Assembly: GCA_937907495.1 (NCBI GenBank)
Contig: CALESS010000482.1
Span: forward strand, 1-10,030
Direction: 5' to 3'
Origin: an uncultured Anaerolineaceae bacterium
GTDB lineage: Bacteria; Chloroflexota; Anaerolineae; Anaerolineales; Anaerolineaceae
Length of the DNA: 10,030 bases
Under the pieces are notes generated by a model. The model did no database searches and had not been told where the DNA came from. It worked only from the letters and a program-made list of their open reading frames with translations. Made by a program: the position numbers and the translations under genes. This document shows positions 1-5,818 of the stretch, one piece after another. Position 1 is the first letter of the stretch. Each line of letters starts with the position of its first letter.

Positions 1-587
1 GCTACCCCCAGCAGGCTGAGGGCTGGAGAAATCCAGAAGATGAGCGGGTACCAGGTGGGCAGCGGGAACCAGATTCGGCCCATCAAACCATAGGTAGAGC
101 CGTTGAGGACGAGGATGTAGACCACAAAGCTGACCCAGGTGATCAGCAGCGCCGGGATGGCAGCCGCCAGGATCTTGCCAACAAACAGTTCACTATCACT
201 GGTGGGGGTATAAAGCAGGGATTCGAGCGTCTTGCGCTCACGTTCCCCGGCAAAGGATTCAGCGCCAATGATGGAGGAAAACATCAGCGGCATAATGAGG
301 AACATCGGGGCGAACAACATCCCCAGCATCACCACCACCATGGTCTGATTGGCGTTCAAGCCTTCCACGTACTGGCTGATGGAAGCCGGCATTTGCGCCA
401 TGAAGATTTCCACATCCGGGTCGTTGGTGATCTGTGCGGAGGCGCTGTTAGCAGTGATTCCCATGATGAGCGGCAGAATCACCACCAGCATCAGCGGCAG
501 AATTAGCATCGCCAGCCAGGCGGATTGATTTTGACGTACTTCCAGTAAATCTTTTTTGGCTACGGCAGCCACAATATTCCATCTCAT
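1..587 (-). CDS. ABC-2 type (NatB-like) exporter permease, C-terminus beyond the window
   Basis: This is the membrane subunit of an ABC exporter. The visible 195 residues start MRWNIVAAVAKKDLLEVRQN, a cytoplasmic lead-in typical of ABC-2 permeases. A first membrane segment follows at about residues 24-44, then an extracytoplasmic stretch. Next comes a hydrophobic segment at about 85-110, and then the motif GERERKTLESLLYTP, which ends in a GK pair. That motif is characteristic of the NatB/ABC-2 family, where a charged coupling segment contacts the ATPase. Two more hydrophobic segments follow before the window edge. The ATG at 585-587 overlaps the ATPase stop as ATGA, so the two are translationally coupled and surely form one transporter. 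The substrate cannot be read from the sequence; Na+ or drug/peptide export are family possibilities. The gene is truncated only by the window boundary. Confidence 0.9.
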   Translation of the reverse strand, partial: MRWNIVAAVAKKDLLEVRQNQSAWLAMLILPLMLVVILPLIMGITANSASAQITNDPDVEIFMAQMPASISQYVEGLNANQTMVVVMLGMLFAPMFLIMPLMFSSIIGAESFAGERERKTLESLLYTPTSDSELFVGKILAAAIPALLITWVSFVVYILVLNGSTYGLMGRIWFPLPTWYPLIFWISPALSLLGV

Positions 588-1531
588 CGGACACCTTCCC
601 CGTGATTATTTTGCAGCGAAAAGTAGATCTCCTCCAGGGAGATTTGTTCTGGCTGAATGCGCAGCAAGCGGCAGCCGCTGGCTGCCAACAGCGTCGCCAG
701 GTCGGCGACAATCTCCTGGCTTTGCACCTGCACCCGCCAGATGGATTCTGATGGATGAACAGCCATCACGCCGGACAATTGGCGGGTTGTCTCCACCACA
801 ATCGTTTCTGGCGGGGAGAGGAATTGAATCTCCACCCACAACCCTGGGGCGACGCGCTGGTTGAGTTCGGCCTGGGTGCCAAAAGCGATCAACTTTCCAC
901 GGTTGAGGATGGCAACCCGGTCGCACAGGCGCTCGGCTTCTTCCAGGCGGTGGGTGGCGAGCAATACCGTGCGGCCTTCTTTTTGCTGGATGCTGCGGAT
1001 GAGACCATGCACCTGTTGGGCGGCCTCCGGGTCCAGGCCGGAGGTGGGTTCATCGAGGAAGAGGATTTGGGGATGAGCCAGCAGGGCGCGGGCCAGGGCC
1101 AGCCGCTGCTTCATGCCTTTACTGTACACGCCCACTTTCTCGCCCGCCCGATCCTTCAACTCGAAGAAGGACAACAACTCTTCCGTGCGGGCCTGGACTT
1201 CCGCCGGCTTCATGCCGGAAAGTGCGCCAAAGAACGCCAGGTTCTGGCGGGCCGAGAGGCGCTCGTAGAGGGCCGGGGTTTCGGTCAGCACACCGGTTTG
1301 CTGGCGGACGCTTTCCCCCTGGGTGACCGGGTCCATTCCGAGGACGGTGATTCGGCCATTCACCGGGGCAAAGAGGCCGTTGAGCAGGCGCACGGTGGTG
1401 GTTTTTCCGGCCCCGTTGGGTCCGAGCAAACCCAGCACCTCGCCGCGGCTAACCTGGAAGGAGAGGTCTTCAATGGCTGTGCGGTTGCCGTAACGGTGAG
1501 TCAGATGTTCCACCTGGATGATCGTTTCCAT
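584..1531 (-). CDS. ABC transporter ATP-binding protein (NatA/CcmA-like exporter ATPase)
   Basis: This is the ATPase that powers the permease encoded just downstream. The 315-residue protein has a complete nucleotide-binding domain. Walker A is GPNGAGKTT at 37-45, the signature is YSKGMKQR at 136-143, Walker B is ILFLDEP at 156-162, the D-loop SGLDP follows at 164-168, and the switch histidine is H194. The usual Q-loop glutamine position reads LTE (E84), a variant I recall as frequent in Nat-type exporters. About 90 residues after the domain form the accessory C-terminal region common in this subfamily. The ATG at 1529-1531 is preceded by AGGAAAAACT, an acceptable ribosome binding site. It lies downstream of the slipin gene on the same strand, separated by a 100-base gap with two parS sites. 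It may be co-transcribed with the GntR gene or have its own weak promoter in that gap; I could not identify a convincing one. Confidence 0.95.
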   Translation of the reverse strand: METIIQVEHLTHRYGNRTAIEDLSFQVSRGEVLGLLGPNGAGKTTTVRLLNGLFAPVNGRITVLGMDPVTQGESVRQQTGVLTETPALYERLSARQNLAFFGALSGMKPAEVQARTEELLSFFELKDRAGEKVGVYSKGMKQRLALARALLAHPQILFLDEPTSGLDPEAAQQVHGLIRSIQQKEGRTVLLATHRLEEAERLCDRVAILNRGKLIAFGTQAELNQRVAPGLWVEIQFLSPPETIVVETTRQLSGVMAVHPSESIWRVQVQSQEIVADLATLLAASGCRLLRIQPEQISLEEIYFSLQNNHGEGVR

Positions 1532-1567
1532 AGTTTTTCCTGTTCCATAACCTTCACAATTTGAAAA

Positions 1568-1583
1568 TGTTTCACGTGAAACA
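1568..1583. other. parS: parS site 1 (ParB-binding chromosomal centromere)
   Basis: TGTTTCACGTGAAACA is a perfect 16-bp palindrome and an exact match to the parS consensus TGTTNCACGTGAAACA established in Bacillus subtilis and conserved across most bacterial phyla. ParB dimers load here and spread, and ParA and SMC then act on the complex to segregate the new origins. It sits in the intergenic gap before the ABC ATPase gene. ParA and ParB are not encoded in the window. Confidence 0.9.
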
Positions 1584-1607
1584 ATCAGTAATTCCGGATT
1601 CCGTCAA

Positions 1608-1623
1608 TGTTTCACGTGAAACA
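1608..1623. other. parS: parS site 2 (ParB-binding chromosomal centromere)
   Basis: This is a second exact copy of TGTTTCACGTGAAACA, with its centre 40 bp (close to four helical turns) from the first. Here the dyad symmetry extends three more base pairs on each side, giving a perfect 22-bp palindrome at 1605-1626. It ends 8 bp before the slipin stop codon. Two exact copies in one 56-bp stretch make chance occurrence very unlikely. Confidence 0.92.
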
Positions 1624-1631
1624 TTGGGGGA

Positions 1632-2621
1632 TTAAATTTCAGCGGTCTCTTCCGGCGGCAGATTTTGCTGCGCCAGTGTGGTCAGCGCCGAGATGCCGCC
1701 CAGGTTCATGGTATCCACCGCGCTGGAGGGAACAATCACCAGGGCACCTTTTTGCTTGAGACCTTCAAAGAGCATGTTCATCGCCCGCAGGTGCAGGGCG
1801 GTCGGATTATTCTTGTAGGCAACGCTGGCTTCGGCAAAGCTGTGAGCTATCTGCAATTCCGATTCGCCGAGAATGACGCGTGCCTGGCGTTCGCGTTCGG
1901 CCTGGGCCTGGCGGCTCATGGCTTCTTCCAGGGCAGCCGGGATGATGACGTCTCGGATTTCCACCGATTGGACGGAGATGCCCCACGGAGCGGTGCGCTC
2001 ATCAATGATGCGCTGCAAATCGGCATCCATCTTGGCGCGGCCGACGAGGATATCCGCCAGCGGCATCTGACCGATCACTTCGCGCAGCGCCGTCTGGGCC
2101 GCCCAGGTGATGGCAACCTGGTAATCTTCCACTTCCAGCGAGGCTTTTTCCGCATCCCACACCACCCAGAAGAGCACGGCATCCACGTTGACCGGCACAG
2201 TATCCTTGGTCAGGGTCTTTTCGGCGCTGAAGGGGGAAACCATCACCCGGTGGTCAATCCAGGTGGGGATGGCATCAATCAGCGGAATAATCCAGAATAA
2301 ACCGGGACCGCGCAGGCCGCGGAACCTGCCCAACCGCAGCACAACCGCTTTCTCCCATTGTTTGGCGATCTTGATGGCAAACAGGAAAAAAGCCCCCAGT
2401 AAAATCATCAGGGTTACGTATACTCCGACCAGGCTGTCGCTGACGCGGCCATCCATTAACACCGCACCGAGGATGCCCGCCAGGTAAAGAATGGTGGCTA
2501 CCAGGATGCCGATGGGGCTGATGTGCATGGCTGCCATTTGGGCATTGCGTGCCTGCTGGGCGGTACTCAGTCGCTGCGTTAAATCCGACTGACCACTGGC
2601 ATTTTCGTTTTTGGGTCTCAT
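1632..2621 (-). CDS. Slipin / SPFH (band 7) family membrane protein
   Basis: This is a stomatin/prohibitin-family protein, expected to oligomerise at the inner membrane and organise local membrane domains. Of its 329 residues, the first 31 are a polar Gln/Ala-rich segment. Two hydrophobic helices follow at about 34-56 and 64-86, and the SPFH domain begins at about 88 (QWEKAVVLRLGRF, then RGPGLFWIIP). The slipin-type block PWGISVQSVEIRDVIIP is at 212-228, and an Ala/Glu/Arg/Gln-rich helix, likely a coiled coil, follows at 229-265. The ATG at 2619-2621 has a strong AGGAAGAGGAAG binding site. It lies 34 bp after the GntR gene and upstream of the ABC exporter, so it is probably in the same operon. 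A NfeD-type partner protease, frequent next to slipins, is absent here. The double-helix N-terminus with a polar leader is longer than the single hairpin of most slipins. Its specific function is unknown. Confidence 0.9.
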   Translation of the reverse strand: MRPKNENASGQSDLTQRLSTAQQARNAQMAAMHISPIGILVATILYLAGILGAVLMDGRVSDSLVGVYVTLMILLGAFFLFAIKIAKQWEKAVVLRLGRFRGLRGPGLFWIIPLIDAIPTWIDHRVMVSPFSAEKTLTKDTVPVNVDAVLFWVVWDAEKASLEVEDYQVAITWAAQTALREVIGQMPLADILVGRAKMDADLQRIIDERTAPWGISVQSVEIRDVIIPAALEEAMSRQAQAERERQARVILGESELQIAHSFAEASVAYKNNPTALHLRAMNMLFEGLKQKGALVIVPSSAVDTMNLGGISALTTLAQQNLPPEETAEI

Positions 2622-2655
2622 TTTTCTTCCTCTTCCTAGGGATTATAAATTCTGA

Positions 2656-3078
2656 TTATTCTTCCGCCGGCGGCGGGCTGCCGGCCTGCCACTGCGCAAG
2701 TTGACTTTGAAATTGCTCCGCCACTTCGGCGGGAGAGAACCCCAGGCGGGCGGCCTGGTTGAGATGGCGGCGGGTGAGGGCTTGCAGGCTTTCCAGCCGC
2801 AGGCGCTGGCTGGCTTCCGGGGAGGGTTGATCCCAGATATAAGTGCCCCGGCCTTGCTGGGTGGAGATCAGCCCGGCTTCATCCAGAATACCGTAAGCCC
2901 GGGCCACCGTATTGAAGTTGATGCGTAATTCCGTTGCCAGCAGGCGCATGGTGGGCAACTGGTCACCCGGCTGAAGCTCTCCGCTGGCTACCAACTGGCG
3001 AATCTGCTCGACAATTTGCAGGTAAATCGGCATCTCCGAACGCAGGTCAACCTGAAGGTTGAGGGCTTTTCTAGTCAC
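2656..3078 (-). CDS. GntR-family transcriptional regulator, YtrA subfamily
   Basis: This is a DNA-binding repressor that probably controls its own operon, including the ABC exporter. The 140 residues carry an N-terminal winged helix at about 16-83 (MPIYLQIVEQIRQLVASGEL, then LPTMRLLATELRINFNTVARAY, then the wing QQGRGTYI). Only a short helical C-terminus of about 55 residues follows, ending in a Pro-rich tail. Absence of a large effector domain and linkage to an ABC transporter are hallmarks of the YtrA subfamily. The start is GTG at 3076-3078, chosen because AGGAGG lies 7 nt upstream (3086-3091). The promoter and the two 20-bp direct repeats just upstream fit autoregulation. YtrA homologues often respond to cell-envelope-active compounds, but the inducer here cannot be deduced. 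Confidence 0.92.
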   Translation of the reverse strand: MTRKALNLQVDLRSEMPIYLQIVEQIRQLVASGELQPGDQLPTMRLLATELRINFNTVARAYGILDEAGLISTQQGRGTYIWDQPSPEASQRLRLESLQALTRRHLNQAARLGFSPAEVAEQFQSQLAQWQAGSPPPAEE

Positions 3079-3097
3079 ACGGCTTCCTCCTCTCTAA

Positions 3098-3142
3098 ATT
3101 GTATCATTGTATAATTGAATGAATTGTATAATTGTATTATTG
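3098..3142. promoter_or_regulatory. Candidate GntR operator: two 20-bp direct repeats
   Basis: Copy 1 (3098-3117) is ATTGTATCATTGTATAATTG and copy 2 (3123-3142) is ATTGTATAATTGTATTATTG. They match at 18 of 20 positions and start 25 bp apart. Each is built from two ATTGTAT heptamers 8 bp apart, so four heptamers occur in all (3098, 3106, 3123, 3131). The block is far more AT-rich than its surroundings and covers the -10 and start region of the operon promoter. Its assignment to the YtrA-like regulator is inferred from position. Confidence 0.65.
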
Positions 3143-3151
3143 ATTTGTCAA
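3123..3151 (-). promoter_or_regulatory. Promoter of the GntR-slipin-ABC operon
   Basis: On the minus strand there is a perfect -35 TTGACA (3146-3151), a 17-bp spacer and a -10 TACAAT (3123-3128, five of six consensus bases). This predicts a transcript start near 3115 and a leader of about 37 nt before the GTG start. The -10 and most of the spacer lie inside the second 20-bp repeat, so a bound repressor would occlude RNA polymerase. Confidence 0.8.
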
Positions 3152-3234
3152 GGGGGAATCTTCCCTGCGCAAACAAATCCCCTGCCCCGTTTCCCCATCA
3201 CCAACTTACCCCCTCCACCCGGATCGCCTGTATA

Positions 3235-4680
3235 ATGAATACGCACACTCGAAATATGAAAAAGCCCTTCTTCCGCCCCCTGCACGAAATAATTCCACCC
3301 CTTTCCACCCCGGATCGGAGCGAGGTGATGCTGGAAATCACCCGCAACGCCTCCCCCGGGTTTGATTATTTCCTGCTGGTGGTGCTTTCCGGGGCGATTG
3401 CCACGCTGGGTCTGATCACCGATTCGGCGGCGGTCATCATCGGCGCCATGCTGGTGGCTCCGCTCATGTCGCCGATCCTCGCCCTGGGGCTGGGGATGGT
3501 GACCGGTAACAGCCTCATCCTGCGCAAATCCACCTCCGCCCTGGTGCGGGGCGGTCTGCTGGCGATACTGCTCTCCTTTCTGTTGGCCCAATTCAATGAA
3601 TGGCTGCCGTTCATCTCCCTGGCGGATATTCCGGGGGAGGTGCTGGCGCGCACCCACCCCAGCCCGATTGACCTGGTGATTGCCCTGGCGGGGGGTACGG
3701 CGGCCTCGTATGCCCTCACCAACCCCAAACTTTCGGCCGCCCTGCCGGGTGTGGCCATTGCCACCGCCCTCATGCCGCCGGTTTGCACGGTTGGCATCAG
3801 CGTGGCATTGGGACAATGGATGATGGCAGGCGGGGCGTTGTTGCTCTTCCTGACCAATGCCATTGCCATTTCCTTTGCGGCGGGGTTGGTGTTCTTCATC
3901 CGCGGTTTCCGGCCTTCCAATCCCAACGGAAAATCCAGGCTGCCGCGCAGCTTATGGCTGGCTGCCCTGATTACCGGCTCCATGCTGATCCCGCTCAGCT
4001 ATACCAGTTACCAGTTGTTCCGCCAGGCCGCAGATTATCGCCGGGTGCAGGAGGCAGTGCAGGCGGAATTGGCGAAAATCCCGGGGGTGGATTTGGACGA
4101 ATTAAAATCCAGCCGCTTGCCAGCCGGGCTGGATTTGGAAATTACCCTGCGTACCCGCCAGACGCTGCATTACGAGGAAGTGGTGGCATTGCAGGAAGCC
4201 CTGGTAAAACGGTTGGACGAATCGGTGTCTCTGCGGGTTAACCAGGTGTATGCCGACCGGCTTGATCCGCTCATTCCACCCACCCCCACCCGGACGCCCA
4301 CCAATACCGCCACCCTGACCCCCGGCCCCAGCCCAACCCCCACTGCCACCCTCACGCCGAGCGCCACGCCCAGCTCCACACCCACCGCTTCGTCCACGCC
4401 CACCCAGACGGCAACCCTGACCGCCACCGCCACGGCGACCGCCACCCCAGCGGCGGGCGTGGTGCGTTGGGCTACCCAGCCCTCGGTGGGCATTTACCAG
4501 TACCCGGGCGGGCCGTTGATCGGCCTGCTATTCCGCGGCCAACCGATCACCATTCTGAACGGGGTGCAATCTTATGGCGGCCATTTGTGGCTGCAAATTC
4601 AAGATGCAGAGGGCCGCATCGGCTGGACGCTGCAAATTTACCTCGTCACCCTTACCCCGACGGTTACCGCTACCCCCTAA
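3235..4680 (+). CDS. DUF389 multi-pass membrane protein with Thr/Pro linker and C-terminal SH3-like domain
   Basis: This is an integral membrane protein of the DUF389 family, whose function is not established. Counted from the ATG at 3235 it has 481 residues. Hydrophobic segments lie at about 43-62, 66-90, 101-121, 144-163, 168-190, 196-223 and 240-260. The conserved block [14 protein letters not shown] is at 68-81, and [11 protein letters not shown] at 178-188 is another family signature. A soluble region follows at 261-346. Next is a linker of almost only Thr, Pro, Ala and Ser at 347-405, then a compact SH3-like domain at about 409-470 ([14 protein letters not shown], then [16 protein letters not shown]). 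The protein ends with a short second Thr/Pro stretch. An in-frame TTG at 3115 would add 40 unconvincing residues and overlap the operator. ATG 3256 is an alternative start. Ribosome binding sites are weak for all. It is transcribed divergently from the GntR operon and may share its control. The linker suggests the C-terminus is outside the cell membrane (inference). Confidence 0.88.
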   Translation: MNTHTRNMKKPFFRPLHEIIPPLSTPDRSEVMLEITRNASPGFDYFLLVVLSGAIATLGLITDSAAVIIGAMLVAPLMSPILALGLGMVTGNSLILRKSTSALVRGGLLAILLSFLLAQFNEWLPFISLADIPGEVLARTHPSPIDLVIALAGGTAASYALTNPKLSAALPGVAIATALMPPVCTVGISVALGQWMMAGGALLLFLTNAIAISFAAGLVFFIRGFRPSNPNGKSRLPRSLWLAALITGSMLIPLSYTSYQLFRQAADYRRVQEAVQAELAKIPGVDLDELKSSRLPAGLDLEITLRTRQTLHYEEVVALQEALVKRLDESVSLRVNQVYADRLDPLIPPTPTRTPTNTATLTPGPSPTPTATLTPSATPSSTPTASSTPTQTATLTATATATATPAAGVVRWATQPSVGIYQYPGGPLIGLLFRGQPITILNGVQSYGGHLWLQIQDAEGRIGWTLQIYLVTLTPTVTATP

Positions 4681-4688
4681 AACCTCCA

Positions 4689-5165
4689 TTACTCTTCTGT
4701 CAGCAATAATTCCAGCATCTCATTCTCCGCGCAAAAGCCATGCCGCAGATAAAAAGGCACGCTGCGTTCGCTGGGCCAGAGGAAGAGCAATTCCAGGCCG
4801 GTTTGCCGGGCCCACTCTTGAGCCGCCTGCATCAGTTGCGAGCCTACCCCTCGGTTGCGCCAGGCGGGCCGGCAATAGACATTGGTGACATAACCGATTT
4901 CGGCATGCAGTTCCTGCGGGTTGGGCACCTTGCCGATGCGCCGGATGAAGATTTGAGCCACAATTTGCCCCTCCTCTTCCGCCAGCCAGATGGCCCAATT
5001 GCGGCTGGCGAACGCTCCGCTTAGAAATTCCAGCATGGCCGTGCGGAACTCTGCCCAGGAGTGGGGTTCGGGTGCGTCCGGCGGGCGCAGCTCCATGCGG
5101 AAATCCCAGCGCAGGCGGGCCAATACTTCTGCATCCGCGGGTTCAGCCAGGCGGGTGGTGATCAT
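4689..5165 (-). CDS. GNAT-family N-acetyltransferase
   Basis: This is a 158-residue acetyl-CoA-dependent N-acetyltransferase of the GNAT fold; its substrate is unknown. The N-terminus ITTRLAEPADAEVLARL (2-18) is the usual beta1-alpha1 opening. The central strands carry AEIGYVTNVYCRPAWRNRGV (88-107), which contains the acetyl-CoA pyrophosphate-binding motif R-N-R-G-V-G at 103-108. The C-terminal SERSVPFYLRHGFCAEN is the standard motif-B end, in which a Tyr often serves as general acid. The length is normal for a single-domain GNAT. The ATG at 5163-5165 overlaps the stop of the YjbQ gene as ATGA, so it is translated as the second gene of that pair. It converges with the DUF389 gene, with only 8 bases between stop codons and no clear hairpin terminator. 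Confidence 0.9.
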   Translation of the reverse strand: MITTRLAEPADAEVLARLRWDFRMELRPPDAPEPHSWAEFRTAMLEFLSGAFASRNWAIWLAEEEGQIVAQIFIRRIGKVPNPQELHAEIGYVTNVYCRPAWRNRGVGSQLMQAAQEWARQTGLELLFLWPSERSVPFYLRHGFCAENEMLELLLTEE

Positions 5166-5623
5166 CTTTCCCGCTCGCCGGTGTGAAAAAGTAAAACATC
5201 CAGGCGAACCTGGCGCTCGCGGCCCCCAGAGCGGTGCTCCACCAGGTAGATGCCCTGCCAGCGGCCGAGCGCCAACCGGCCCTTTTCCAGGGGGATGCTG
5301 AGACTGATGGGCAGCAATGCGGCCCGCAAATGCGAGGATGAATCATCCGGCCCTTCCAGCGTATGGCTCATCCAGGCCTGGTTTTCAGGCACCAGGCGTT
5401 CCAGGAAGCTTTCCAGATCCCGCCGGGCGCTGGGGTCGTAGCTTTCGTTAATCAACAGGGAGGCGCTGGTATGGGGCAGATAAAGATGGCACAGGCCAAA
5501 ACTTCCGGGCTGCAGCCGCAAACGCTCCTCAACCTCATGGGTGATCTCATACAGTCCTTTGCCCCGGGTGCGCACAAGCAGCAGGTCGTGGAGCCAGGAA
5601 CAATTGCCGGGGGTTGGTTGCAT
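5162..5623 (-). CDS. YjbQ family protein (UPF0047)
   Basis: This is a small, widely conserved protein of the YjbQ/UPF0047 family. E. coli YjbQ has been reported to show weak thiamine phosphate synthase activity, but the physiological role is unsettled. The start chosen is ATG 5621-5623, which has AGGAGG 9 nt upstream and gives 153 residues, close to the family length of about 140. The reading frame extends upstream to 5701, but that part lacks family similarity and covers the likely promoter. Family marks are visible: HTSASL at 51-56, the pair DD at 93-94 with H98, and GRLALGRWQGIYLVEHR at 115-131. These residues are thought to form the conserved active-site pocket. The stop overlaps the next gene (GNAT) as ATGA, so the two form a coupled pair. 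Confidence 0.92.
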   Translation of the reverse strand: MQPTPGNCSWLHDLLLVRTRGKGLYEITHEVEERLRLQPGSFGLCHLYLPHTSASLLINESYDPSARRDLESFLERLVPENQAWMSHTLEGPDDSSSHLRAALLPISLSIPLEKGRLALGRWQGIYLVEHRSGGRERQVRLDVLLFHTGERER

Positions 5624-5663
5624 CGAGGGGAACCTCCTGATCGCGCTGAAAATGGATAAAATA

Positions 5664-5669
5664 ATTATA
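5664..5669 (-). promoter_or_regulatory. Candidate -10 element for the YjbQ-GNAT pair
   Basis: On the minus strand a perfect TATAAT lies about 40 bp upstream of the YjbQ start. No good -35 hexamer is present at 16-18 bp. Position and AT-richness in a GC-rich context support a promoter, but the call is weak. Confidence 0.4.
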
Positions 5670-5737
5670 CCGGTTGTGAAGGGCGCGGGAGCCTGTACCA
5701 CCTTTCAAAAGGCTTAAGACCGAATTAACGAAAAGGA

Positions 5738-5766
5738 TTGAAAAACAGGCCGCTTTTTGTTACCAT
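5738..5766 (+). promoter_or_regulatory. Candidate promoter of the diguanylate cyclase gene
   Basis: TTGAAA (5738-5743) and TACCAT (5761-5766) are separated by 17 bp. The -35 matches five of six consensus bases and the -10 four of six. The predicted transcript would start near 5773 and have a leader of about 45 nt that includes the GGGAGGAG ribosome binding site at 5795-5802. Confidence 0.4.
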
Positions 5767-5818
5767 GATGAAATCATTTATGGTTTGATTATTTGGGAGG
5801 AGAAATTTTGAACATGTG

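Noticed and set aside
755..1564. Long open frame of 269 codons on the plus strand opposite the ABC ATPase gene
   Set aside because: It is antisense to a protein with all ABC motifs, has no recognisable domain, and reflects GC-rich codon bias on the real strand.
1568..1623. The paired palindromes read as a transcription terminator or a regulator operator for the ABC genes
   Set aside because: There is no T run after either palindrome. Exact identity of both copies to parS makes the centromere reading much stronger, although a dual effect on transcription is possible.
3148..3816. Open frame of 222 codons on the minus strand opposite the DUF389 gene
   Set aside because: Its translation is low-complexity Gly/His/Arg/Gln-rich and antisense to clear DUF389 motifs. 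It also runs through the GntR promoter region.
4276..4455. Repetitive ACC/CCC-rich DNA as a possible tandem repeat or CRISPR-like array
   Set aside because: It is in frame and encodes the Thr/Pro linker of the DUF389 protein; there is no regular unit or spacer structure.
5624..5701. Upstream extension of the YjbQ frame to 5701
   Set aside because: The internal ATG at 5623 has an AGGAGG site and gives the normal family length. The extension covers a TATAAT and shows no family similarity.
5701..5712. Short palindrome CCTTTCAAAAGG in the YjbQ / diguanylate cyclase divergent region
   Set aside because: The 5-bp arms are too short and there is no adjacent regulator or second copy to support an operator.
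5765..5777. Inverted repeat ATGAT / ATCAT before the diguanylate cyclase gene
   Set aside because: AT-rich 5-bp arms with a 3-base loop are expected by chance and would form only a weak hairpin.
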